A DNA stretch of 64,000 bases, from contig MU271148.1 in the NCBI GenBank assembly GCA_021432605.1, positions 193,362 through 257,361 of the forward strand. Direction: 5' to 3'. Under the pieces are notes generated by a model. The model saw only the letters and a program-made list of their open reading frames with translations, did not search any database and was not told where the DNA came from. The translations under genes and the position numbers were made by a program. Shown here one piece after another: positions 1 to 8,489 of this stretch. The stretch comes from Coniochaeta sp. PMI_546 (lineage: Eukaryota > Ascomycota > Sordariomycetes > Coniochaetales > Coniochaetaceae). Each line of letters starts with the position of its first letter. Positions within the stretch are counted from its first letter, which is position 1.

Positions 1-2
1 GG

Positions 3-173
3 AACCTGGCCGATACGGAGATTTGGAGGTTCACGCGGGCGTTCCTGGCCAGGAGCAGGGTGGAGAGGCTGAAGTGGGAGGAGGAGGAGGCGAGGTTTGC
101 TGGGGGGGCGGGCAGTGAGAAGGGGCGGAGGGGGGGATGGGGGAGGTGGCTTGATCGTGAGAAGGAGAGTTAG
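3..173 (+). CDS. C-terminal end of an unidentified protein (partial)
   Basis: The reading frame that is open from base 3 runs 56 codons to a TAG at 171-173. The visible tail is strongly charged: an N-L-A-D-T-E-I-W-R-F-T-R-A-F-L-A-R-S-R start, a run of glutamates, a Gly/Ala/Arg patch, and the end W-L-D-R-E-K-E-S. Synonymous positions are G-rich, as in the 3' ends of other plus-strand genes here. The gene begins outside the window, so family and function cannot be told. The call rests on an open frame at the edge and a following AT-richer stretch that looks like a 3' UTR. Confidence 0.55.
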   Translation, partial: NLADTEIWRFTRAFLARSRVERLKWEEEEARFAGGAGSEKGRRGGWGRWLDREKES

Positions 174-906
174 AAATTGCGAGCACATGGCATGTTAGAT
201 GGACTGGATTTGTATGATGGACTGGACTAGGTTTAAGGGGGGGCGTTTTCCTGCGTTTGATATTGCTCTGGTGCTTGTTTTGGTCGTCCCCTTTAGGGAC
301 AATTACACAACGTGTTTCCTTATTATTATTTGGTGCAGCTGGTGTTAGACAAATCAGAGAGAGCATACATTCAGTGACGTTAAATTGAGGAGTTCCAATC
401 TGTCTGTATATTATCTATGCATTTGTTTGTTTTTCAAGGGGAATAAATACCAGTATGCTTAGGGAGTGATTATCCGCCCGCACGTGAGCTCAGACTTTCC
501 TTTTCACATGGAATTTCTTTCTACAACACGTGTAGCAGGGGACAAGCGAGTCTCTGTCCCCGGTTAGCACACGCTGCCAAACCCTGGACACCCCGCAAAA
601 CACCCGGGCTAGCGTCGGATGTTCTCTGTGACGTCGGCGCGGTTTGGGGCTGCCTCGCCTGCAAACTGCAACCACTAATCGGACCTCGGCTGTTGAGGGT
701 AGACAAGGGAGACAGACACTGGACATTATTAGACTGTCATGCTTTAACCATGCGCCGGCGCAGGACATGCCAGTGTTATTTACTCTTCCATCTAACTAAT
801 ACCTTCAGAGACCCTACCTATTTCCTCGTGTCCTGATCATAACCATCACATATCACGCACACTTGACTCTCAACAGAAAAGAAAAGAAAAGAGAAAGAAG
901 GAAACC
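174..906. other. Intergenic: 3' end of the edge gene and PMP47 promoter
   Basis: This holds the 3' flank of the edge gene and the upstream region of the peroxisomal carrier gene. A purine-rich AAAAGAAAAGAAAAGAGAAAG tract lies directly before the start codon. A 92-codon minus-strand ORF at 490-768 resembles no family and looks like chance. One CCTCGG element is listed separately. Confidence 0.6.
684..689 (+). promoter_or_regulatory. CCTCGG element, candidate FarA/FarB fatty-acid response site
   Basis: A CCTCGG hexamer lies about 218 bp before the PMP47 start codon. In Aspergillus, FarA and FarB bind CCTCGG/CCGAGG and induce peroxisomal and beta-oxidation genes on fatty acids. PMP47-type carriers belong to that regulon in several fungi. 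A single hexamer can occur by chance, so this is suggestive only. Confidence 0.3.
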
Positions 907-1887
907 ATGTCGCACTCCAAACCCGTCATCCCCCAGAACGACAACGTCGCCCACGCCCTCGCCGGCGCCGGCGGCGGCATCCTGTCCATGGTCCTCACCT
1001 ACCCCTTGATCACCCTCTCGACCCGCGCCCAGGTCGAGTCCAAGCGCGCCCAGACCGCTTTCCTCACCTCGGTCCAGCAGATCATCGCCCGCGAGGGCGT
1101 GTCCGGCCTCTACGCCGGCCTGGACTCCGCCGTCTTCGGCATCTCCGTCACAAACTTCGTCTACTACTACTGGTACGAGTGGACGCGCGCCTTCTTCGAG
1201 CGCCGCAGCGCCGGCAAGAAGCTGACCACCCTCGAGTCCATGATCGCCGGCGCCATCGCCGGCTCCGCCACCGTCATCCTCACCAACCCCATCTGGGTCG
1301 TCAACACCCGCATGACCACCCGGAAGCACCAGGCCCAAGAGGAAGCAGACACCACCCTGCCCCTATCCAACGCCACCGAGGCCAAGGCCAAGAAGACCGC
1401 CGCCGCCGCCGCCACCGCCCCAACCACCATCGGCACCCTGCTCGCCCTGCTGCGCAACGAGGGGCCCCAGGCCCTCTTCGCCGGCGTCGTCCCGGCACTG
1501 GTGCTGGTCATCAACCCCATCCTGCAGTACACCCTCTTCGAGCAGATGAAGAACGCCTACGAGCGCCGCCGGCGCAGCAACATCACGCCCCAGGTCGCCT
1601 TCGTGCTCGGCGCCCTGGGCAAGCTGTTCGCCACCACCGTCACCTACCCCTACATCACGGTCAAGAGCCAGATGCACGTCGCCGGCGACGGCGGCAAGGA
1701 GGGCGCCGTGGCCGCCCTCCGGAGGGTGGTGCGCGAGGAAGGGTATGCGGGCCTGTACAAGGGCATCGGGCCCAAGGTCACACAGAGCGTCCTGACGGCC
1801 GCGTTCCTGTTTGCGTTCAAGGATGTGCTCTACGAGCAGACTGTTAAGCTCAGGGGGACCGTTGCCAAGAGGGCGCTGAAGGCTTAG
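907..1887 (+). CDS. PMP47: Peroxisomal membrane carrier, PMP47/PMP34 (SLC25A17) type
   Basis: An uninterrupted 326-residue solute carrier of the mitochondrial-carrier superfamily. Three carrier repeats are visible: about residues 14-100, 112-215 and 228-310. Their signatures are Y-P-L-I-T-L-S-T-R (32-40), N-P-I-W-V-V-N-T-R (127-135) and Y-P-Y-I-T-V-K-S-Q (248-256). These depart from the usual P-x-D-x-x-K/R and match the peroxisomal PMP34/PMP47 branch, as does the ending G-L-Y-K-G-x-x-x-K-x-x-Q-S-V-L-T-A-A. The family exchanges ATP, AMP or CoA-type cofactors across the peroxisomal membrane in support of medium-chain fatty-acid oxidation. A fungal Ala/Lys-rich insertion (about 140-172) lies in the second repeat. 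The start is the first in-frame ATG after a purine-rich leader. The subgroup assignment is firm; the exact substrate is inferred. Confidence 0.9.
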   Translation: MSHSKPVIPQNDNVAHALAGAGGGILSMVLTYPLITLSTRAQVESKRAQTAFLTSVQQIIAREGVSGLYAGLDSAVFGISVTNFVYYYWYEWTRAFFERRSAGKKLTTLESMIAGAIAGSATVILTNPIWVVNTRMTTRKHQAQEEADTTLPLSNATEAKAKKTAAAAATAPTTIGTLLALLRNEGPQALFAGVVPALVLVINPILQYTLFEQMKNAYERRRRSNITPQVAFVLGALGKLFATTVTYPYITVKSQMHVAGDGGKEGAVAALRRVVREEGYAGLYKGIGPKVTQSVLTAAFLFAFKDVLYEQTVKLRGTVAKRALKA

Positions 1888-1889
1888 GC

Positions 1890-1920
<31 letters not shown>

Positions 1921-2255
1921 ACTCGCGCGCTCTGTTTGGTGCTGTCGTGGGTTCGAGGAACGGTGGTCCGTTGGAGGTACATCTATCTGGTTTATCAAAC
2001 ACGGTGACTGTCGTTTCTAGAGTCGTGGTGTAATGTGATGGGTACCTATGTATATCAGTTCAGTATTGTACGCTAGGGTTGACCAACGAGGCGTGTATGT
2101 GCAAGGATCCCGAGAATCGAGAGTTGACTTTATAAGCAACCTCGCCCATGCTCTACTTGCTTGCTGTCCTAGTCTACCCAATTTTCCCCCGAGCTACGAC
2201 GGCCCTATAAATAATTTGATAGACACACACACTTAGAGGTCTATCTAGTTGAAGT
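1888..2255. other. Convergent intergenic gap with a (GT)9 microsatellite
   Basis: This is the 3' flank shared by PMP47 (+) and MAK10 (-). A (GT)9 run at 1891-1908 and a shorter GT run near 1913-1920 lie just after the PMP47 stop. The 62-codon ORF at 2048-2236 is not supported by any family motif. Confidence 0.6.
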
Positions 2256-4911
2256 CTATTTCTTCACCACCAAACTCGGCACGTTCCAAAACTCGTGATA
2301 CCTCTTATCCGGCGCCTTGAACTCGACCTTCAGAGGCAGCCCCTTCTTCCCGTCCGGCGCATCCTTGAGCGCCTTCCTCAGGACCATGACAGCCAGGCCG
2401 GTGGCGATGGCCGACCGCTGCCCGTTGGCCGTCGCCGCCTCCCACTTCTCGTGCGACCCGTGCGTGAAGACGGCCTCCGGCTCCCGCTTCTTGAGCACCT
2501 CAAAGATCTTCTTGGCGTTGGCCACGGCCTCGTCCGCGATGTCGAGGAGCTTCGCCGTCGGCACGTCCGCCTGCAGCGTGGCGTCGGTGAACGTCTCGAA
2601 GGAGGGGAGCTCGGGCAGGCCGATGGGCGCGAAGGGCTTCATGCGGATGTCGTACCGGAGCTGGTCTGTGCTGTAGGGCCGGGGAGGCGGGACGATGAGC
2701 CCCAGTCGCAGCAGGGCGGTATAGAGACAGGACAACGCGTCGGCCAGCTCCCGCGTGACTGTCGCGTCAAGAAGAGCCATGTGGAGGTAGCATATCGACG
2801 TGTCATACTTGTGTTGATCCTCGGGCGTCACGGCTACAGATCTCCTCTCCAGATCCGCTACGATCTGAACGGTAAAGGTCTTTATGCGTTCGATGTGCTG
2901 GGCCCGTGTCCTGGCAAGGTGGCTCAGATACCAATACATGCCCGCCAGTTCGTCGGGTGCGTAAATGTCGAGCTCGAAGCCTAGCTGCACGATCCATTCC
3001 ATCAGGCGCAGCTTGTACAGGTACGCCCAGGACGAGAGAGGAAGTCTCTGTGCCGGAGGAGAGCTCGCCCGGGGCCAGGACACGGGGATCTCCTGGGCAT
3101 AGGGCTGGAGTAATTGGTCGATTTCCTCGGCGTCCATCTGCACCGTCTCCCAGTCCTGGATCAAGTGGCAGAGTGTGCGCCGGATGCGGCACCTGTTCTG
3201 GCAGAACGCTCGGAAGATATCCAGGTATGACTGCGCGGCACGCTGACGGAACAACTCCATCTGGTGCGCGATCGTGAACCGCGGGTCGGAGGGCAGTTCG
3301 ATCTCGTCGTTCATCGGGTCTAGCAGTCGGCTGCAGGGCATCGCCACGATGGAGAGATCGTTGTCGAGGACGTGGCGGATGCTGAAAGATCCTAGAATGA
3401 CCATGTCCTTGAAGAGGTAGCTCTGCAGCAGCGTTCGGATATACACCAGAGGTTGTGGTTTCTTTGCTTGGAAGGATAGGACAAAATTCTAAGTGGTGTT
3501 AGTGATGGACTCGCAAACCTTGGGTCAAGGTGCCTAAGTGAGACTTGCCAGAAGACTTTGCGAGTCTTTATAGTCGAGGACCTTGACGACCTCTTTCCCA
3601 TCCAGGATCAGCCGCTTGAAATGAGAATTCGCTTCTGCGAAGCTGAGCTGCACTATAGGTCGCGGCGGCATGGTACTCGCCAGTTTCCGCTGAATCTTGG
3701 TGCTGAAAGCCTCCGGAACGGGTACTCCTAGCGAGTGTGACTTGTTGATAGCTTCCCAAAGCATCGTCATGTGGTCCCATGGTGCTTGGAGCGAAGCAGG
3801 CGGCTGATCATGTTTTGCTGCAAGCTCGATCGCCCTGAGGAATCCCTCTCTCAGCTCGAGCCTATACCCTAAAGCTTCAGCGATGTCCTGTGGAATAAGG
3901 TCTCTCCTCTTGTAGGTCAAGAGAGAGGCGTTCGACAACGCATTCCGGATATCTTCAAGGTCGATATGGTCGAGCAACGATCTGTGATATGTGTTTGTCA
4001 CAAAATCTTCTTCCTGTCTTGTCGTCAGCTCTTATATTCCAGGAAGAAACAAAACAACAGCCGGCAAATGAATTACCTCGTAGTAATGCTCCGACTTTAT
4101 ACGCTCGTTGACAAAGTGACACGACTTCAGCAATCCCAAACAGTAGGCTCTGAGAATGCTAGCTACGGGGTTCTTGTTCATCCCGTCGTAGTCCACCGCT
4201 CCTTCACCGTTTCTTATAAAGTGAGCGTCCCTAATCGTCTGCGGAAAGGGCATCAACAGCGCCTCGATATAGACGTTCGTGAAGAGGGTCTGCGAAAGGG
4301 GATACCCGAGATGCCATGCCATCTGCTACTTGTGAGATTCCTGGCCAGCGGACGTTAGCGGGGCCGCGACTGACCTCGTGACAGAGTAGCTGATCAATGA
4401 TGCCCAGCGCCTCCTCCGCGCGCAGGGGTCTGTTGACATCGTAGTCCTCGTCTAGAGACTCCCCAGGGGCAAGGCAGCCGCTGTCCATCTTGGGATCCAT
4501 GATCTGAGAAAACAATACATCGAGTCAGAGCTAGGTCTCACTATCGAGCCATAGTGAGTTTACAGACCTCGATGGACCCAACGGACTCCATAAGGCTGAA
4601 GTATCCATCCTTGACGAGGGTGCCGGGTTCCAAGGCTGTAAACAGAATAAGTTTCCACTCATGATAATTCGTCCATCCCGGATTCACAGGGTTGGGATAC
4701 TTTTGGCGGCGTTTAGGAACTTCTGGGTGATATCAAACGCGATGATGCCCTGACTTGATATCTGCGGCGGTGGCGGAGGTTCGGGGTCATGTGGATAATA
4801 GGAGTTGTAAGCATCTTGACTGGTGTTATGCAGTCCTACAGAAAATCTCAGCAAAGTATTTCTCTAGGTCAAGGCGGGAGCATTCGACGGGAAAATACCT
4901 TGAGACTCCAT
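2256..4911 (-). CDS. MAK10: N-alpha-acetyltransferase NatC auxiliary subunit (Mak10/NAA35)
   Basis: Seven exons joined on the minus strand: 4911-4899, 4835-4701, 4635-4568, 4503-4375, 4322-4077, 4013-3549 and 3488-2256, giving 762 residues (yeast Mak10 is 733). The hallmark M-D-P-K-M-D-S-G motif starts the fourth exon after the conserved D-G-Y-F-S-L-M-E-S-V-G-S-I-E. The C-terminal region has Y-I-R-T-L-L-Q-S-Y-L-F-K-D-M and the ending E-F-W-N-V-P-S-L-V-V-K-K. Mak10 is the scaffold that anchors the Naa30 catalytic subunit of NatC to the ribosome for acetylation of Met-Leu/Ile/Phe N-termini. The first exon is only 13 nt; the next in-frame stop upstream is a TAA, so this ATG is the only good start. 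Intron 6 (3548-3489) only works as a GC-AG intron with donor GCAAGT. Donors of introns 3 and 4 are GTCTGT and GTCAGT. Confidence 0.92.
3489..3548 (-). other. GC-AG intron of MAK10 (60 nt)
   Basis: The upstream exon reads through K-D-S-Q-S-L-L and the downstream exon starts N-F-V-L-S-F-Q-A-K-K-P-Q-P-L-V-Y-I-R. Both are phase 0. The only junction keeping this frame is CTG|GCAAGT ... CACTTAG|AAT. GCAAGT is the standard donor of rare GC-AG introns. The GT alternatives nearby shift the frame. Confidence 0.8.
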
Positions 4912-5492
4912 CTTCGAAGGAGTATAGCCGTTTATATTGGCCGGAGTCTCATATCTGTCCGACTTGTCCGTCGTTTAGACGTTGCAGCTGATAAGGATTG
5001 GGAATTGTCGAAGTCCGCTCGAGAGGACTTGGTCGATGTTGCTTGCACCTGAACTTTGACACTAATAAATCGGACGTATGGAACCTCCAACACCCCGGAA
5101 AACTCACACCGGAATTCCAGAAACTTGTTGTGAGATTCGGAAGATGACTGTTAAGCTGCGTCTCAATCTGAATTTTCTGGACGAGAAAGATTTACATGGT
5201 GGCTCAGGTCTGAGTCAATTGGCAGGGGTTGCTCTTGCATTCTTGGGCCAACATGACGATGCCTCTACGACGCATCACGATCGAAAAATGAGGCCAAAAC
5301 ACAATTACGGTGTCTGTCTGTAGGAGCCCTTCAAATGTAGATGTTGTACAGCCTTCGGATCATAGGTCTATTGACTGTCCAGTATGGTACAACGCCCGCC
5401 TCTCGGCAGACCACAGCCAGTTATTCATCAGTCCCCGTCCCAACACGTCTCGACCTAGATGAGCCTTATTCCTTTTCTCCATCGTGACGACC
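4912..5492. other. Intergenic: MAK10 promoter and ATP15 3' flank
   Basis: Both flanking genes lie on the minus strand, so this holds the upstream region of MAK10 and the 3' end of ATP15. Plus-strand ORFs of 76-88 codons here (for example 5078-5323) show no family resemblance. Nothing else is recognisable. Confidence 0.5.
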
Positions 5493-5881
5493 TTATGCCG
5501 ACGATCCACCGGAGGCAGCCTCAACCATAGCAGCGGCGTTGGCCTCGACCAGACTCTTGGCTTCGCCCTGCTTGCCGTTCTGTGGCGTGCGGTATTTCCA
5601 TCAGCGTCGTGTTCCCATCGGACCACCTCAACGATCGTTTCGGACCAAACTCACCGTCCACTTGGCAAAGCGAAGATCGGTATCTCCTCTGCGCTCGGCA
5701 ACGAGTCTCTTGTCGTCCTTCAAGCTTCGGCGCACGGCGCGAGCGGCGACGGCGAGGTAGCGGTTGTAGCTAGATTCAAGCAAAGGAGCTGCGTTAGCGA
5801 GGAGCCCCCTGGGTTAGACAGCAGCAGAAAAAGTAGTCAATTGACTCACGTAAGGCCTGCGGCTTTCCACGCGAACACCAT
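5493..5881 (-). CDS. ATP15: Mitochondrial F1-ATP synthase subunit epsilon
   Basis: Three exons on the minus strand, 5881-5850, 5769-5655 and 5579-5493, encode 77 residues. The protein begins M-V-F-A-W-K-A-A-G-L-T-Y-N-R-Y-L-A-V-A-A-R-A-V-R-R-S-L-K and continues with L-R-F-A-K-W-T-N-G-K-Q-G-E. This is the compact fungal mitochondrial epsilon subunit (bovine-epsilon type, unrelated to bacterial epsilon), which binds the gamma/delta foot of the F1 central stalk. The first intron splits the Thr codon before Y-N-R-Y. Introns are 80 and 75 nt with GTGAGT donors. It has no cleavable presequence, as is usual for this subunit. It sits directly downstream of QCR2 on the same strand and has a paired CACGTGA palindrome in its upstream region. 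Annotation pipelines may miss the gene because no exon is longer than 115 nt. Confidence 0.93.
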
Positions 5882-6301
5882 TTTGACGGTTTATGTGGAG
5901 TGATTGGTTTACTTGAGCAAGTCTTCGTAGGTCGGCCTTGGAGATTGAAGCTGCCGAGAAGATTCCGGCCGTCGAGATCAGAAGTGGGTCTGCGTTGGGA
6001 CCACGTGATTATCTACAGAACTGCTATCTCGGGTAATCACGTGACGCGATATCATGTTGACAACTTGAGTCTGCTGTGGACTGTGGTAGACAGAGCTGGA
6101 TACAGGCTCGCACATTCATATCTTGGTCCTCCTAGCCTCGAAGGCCGTCACAGTTACGTGGCGAGAAAGTACAGGGTAATGATATGTGGAACAGGGGCAA
6201 GTCTAACGAGGTCACTATATGCACAAGGACTCGCCGAAACTCTACAACGACCGACACTGTTGGTACACTTTGTTTTTCCAACCCACTTGTCACTGCCAGC
6301 T
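5882..6301. other. Intergenic: ATP15 promoter and QCR2 3' flank
   Basis: This stretch separates the QCR2 stop from the ATP15 start on the minus strand. It carries the inverted CACGTGATTA pair listed separately. No coding sequence is supported. Confidence 0.6.
6002..6043. promoter_or_regulatory. Paired CACGTGATTA/TAATCACGTG sites upstream of ATP15
   Basis: Two perfect 10-bp arms, CACGTGATTA at 6002-6011 and TAATCACGTG at 6034-6043, face each other across 22 bp. They lie 121-162 bp before the ATP15 start codon. RTCACGTG is the site of bHLH factors of the Cbf1/CDE1 kind, and Cbf1 is linked to respiratory genes in some ascomycetes. Two identical extended sites in mirror order are unlikely by chance. 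That a bHLH factor binds here is inference. Confidence 0.55.
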
Positions 6302-7871
6302 CTATACCTTGAGACCCAGATCCTCCGCGTAGGGCAACACGTACAGATCACCGACAGCCGCAACACTGGCCTTGCTCTCCAGCAGAGACTTCGCCGCCTA
6401 CGAACGTTGTTGTTAGCTTTGCCATTGAACATTCGACTGCATGACATTGATGTACTTACCGCCTTCAGCTTGTCTGCTGTAACCGACTCCAAGTTCTTCA
6501 CTGCCGACGCGACGTCGAGAGGTTTGCCTCCAGCGATCAGCTGAGCGCCAGTGGCGACGATACCGGTACCGCTGGTCTCGCTAACAGACAAGAGGTTGAA
6601 CTTGGCGTTGGCAATAGCCTTGGAGACATCCTCCTTCGAGACAGATCCGTCAGCAATGCTCTTGACAGCCTTGACCGCCTCCTCAGCAGCCTTCTTCACG
6701 CCACCGGAAGGTCCGGAGATCGAGATGGTGAGGAGACCAGCGTCAGAGTAAGCGTGGTTGTGAGCAGACGCCGAGACACCGGGTGAGGCGGCAGCAGCCT
6801 TGGAGAGGAGAGAGAAGCCGGTAGTCCACTTGACATTGCCCACTCCGCCGAGCAGGGCAGTAAGGACCGAGATCTCGGGCTTGTTGTCCGACAGGGAGGC
6901 GCCGGGGAAAGCGATGACATAGGCGTTTGCGCCAGGACGGCTGGTGCGCGACTCGCCGCCAAAGTACTTGGTCGCAGCTGTGTTGAGGCTCAGGTCGCTG
7001 GAGCTGGTGGAAGGGATGGCCTTGAAGAAGGTCTCGCCCCACTTGGAGAGTTGGGACTGAGCAGCACCATCGGCCACCAGGGCGATGTTGCCCTTGTTGT
7101 ACACAGCTTCGGCATAGCTAGCAATAGTGTGTTCGTTCATGTAGGGGCCGAGGGGAGTGGTGCTTGATGGGTAAAGAGCTGAGCCAAGGCCGGTGTGGAA
7201 AGCAACGGAGTGGGCCGAGTCCAGGGCAGAGGATACGGCATCAATCTTGGCCTGCTTGAGGTGCATAACATGCTGAATCTGCTCGTTGAACTCGAAGGCT
7301 GTTCACTGGTCAGCTTCTCATCTTTGCATCGCGACACGTGCTTCAGTACGAACTTGTGTATTTGGTCTGGGAGACAACCTCGGAGAGGAGCTCGAGGAAG
7401 TAAGGGAGGTCGTTGCGGAGGAAGCTAGCCTGGATAACCAGGGCCTCGCGCGTGTGCTTAGCCGTCAATTGGCCGCCGAGAAGCTCGGATTCGCGGACGA
7501 TGCGAAGAGCAGTGCGTTTCGTTGTGTTCTATCGGTCGCGAAAGGTAATTAGCTCATAGGCCAACTAGCACGAAAGCTCCCAAACCTGGGCATTGAGCAC
7601 CGACCTTGAAGGCAAATTCCTCCAAACCGACAGTCAATCCGGGAAGAGGTTGATACCGAGTGCCAGCCTTGGCCACGATGGCGAGTCTTGTAGTCGGGCC
7701 GCCAGCGTCCTTGCTGGCGACCTTGAGGCCGGCAATCTCTGTCGGCTCGAATGATCCTGGAGTACCGATGGCTGTAGCAGCTGCGAAGCTCCGTCGTTGG
7801 GCGGTTTGAGCACAGCTCTGCCCACGGAGGGCAAGCTGGCACCCCCGGGTGACAGTCGATCTCGAGATCAT
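6302..7871 (-). CDS. QCR2: Ubiquinol-cytochrome c reductase core protein 2 (complex III)
   Basis: Four exons on the minus strand: 7871-7605, 7528-7354, 7298-6460 and 6397-6302, giving 458 residues (Neurospora core 2 is about 450). It belongs to the M16 peptidase/MPP family but shows no intact HxxEH zinc motif, as expected for a structural core subunit. Residues 1 to about 30 (M-I-S-R-S-T-V-T-R-G, later A-Q-R-R-S-F-A) form an Arg/Ser-rich mitochondrial presequence. Conserved stretches include F-A-F-K-N-T-T-K-R-T-A-L-R-I-V-R-E-S-E-L-L-G and the ending V-A-A-V-G-D-L-Y-V-L-P-Y-A-E-D-L-G-L-K-V. Intron 1 has the unusual donor GTCGGT. The start chosen is the ATG that opens the presequence; an in-frame ATG 34 codons upstream would bury it. 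It is divergent from RPC82 and head-to-tail with ATP15. Confidence 0.93.
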
Positions 7872-8489
7872 CTTAGGTCGGGGGTTGTTGTCGTCAATTG
7901 ACGGCGATTTGAAAGGTCTGCGACAGGCGAAGCAAGGAAGCTCTTCACAGCGTCGTCCAATTGTTGTTTCCACCTTCCCGGGCTAGCGCCAGGGTTGCTC
8001 CTTCCGAGCAATTTTCGGCCGGAACATTGATTAACCGCACCGCTTGCGGCTGTAGACGGGATGACGGAGCCGGCACGTGCGTCATCACGGGAGAGACTCT
8101 GCCAATGTGGATCTCTGCAATTGTCAGTCATTTCTTTTTTTGTGTAATAAGCATAGTCCAGTCAGGCCAGTCCATGATCCGCCCAGGCTCCAGCCACAGA
8201 GAGAGCTGCATCCAGGCCCCGCGATCTCACATTGTGGCCCACCCAGCTAGGAACTGCATTTGGCGCGACTCGTCTGCATATGAGAAAAAGTTCAAAAAAG
8301 TTCCCCTCCTCCACAGCGAAACTCGACCTTCGTCTTAAAGCTTACACTTGACTCACTTCCGGGTATCTCACAAACCTGGAACCTTCAATGACTCCCCGAT
8401 AGCAATTGTGGCAGCTCTAGAGACGGTGAGAGCATCTCTAGAAGCCAACTCTTCGACAAAGCACCACCGGCCACCCCGCTACAGTTATC
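7872..8489. other. Divergent promoter region, QCR2 (-) / RPC82 (+)
   Basis: A 618-bp stretch between two start codons that must hold both promoters. It is mixed in composition, with several short ORFs that resemble no family. I see no convincing factor site beyond scattered CCAAT-like and GGCCAGTC words. Confidence 0.55.

Noticed and set aside
490-768. 92-codon minus-strand ORF upstream of PMP47
   Set aside because: Starts with ATG but has no family motif and lies in a promoter region; likely chance.
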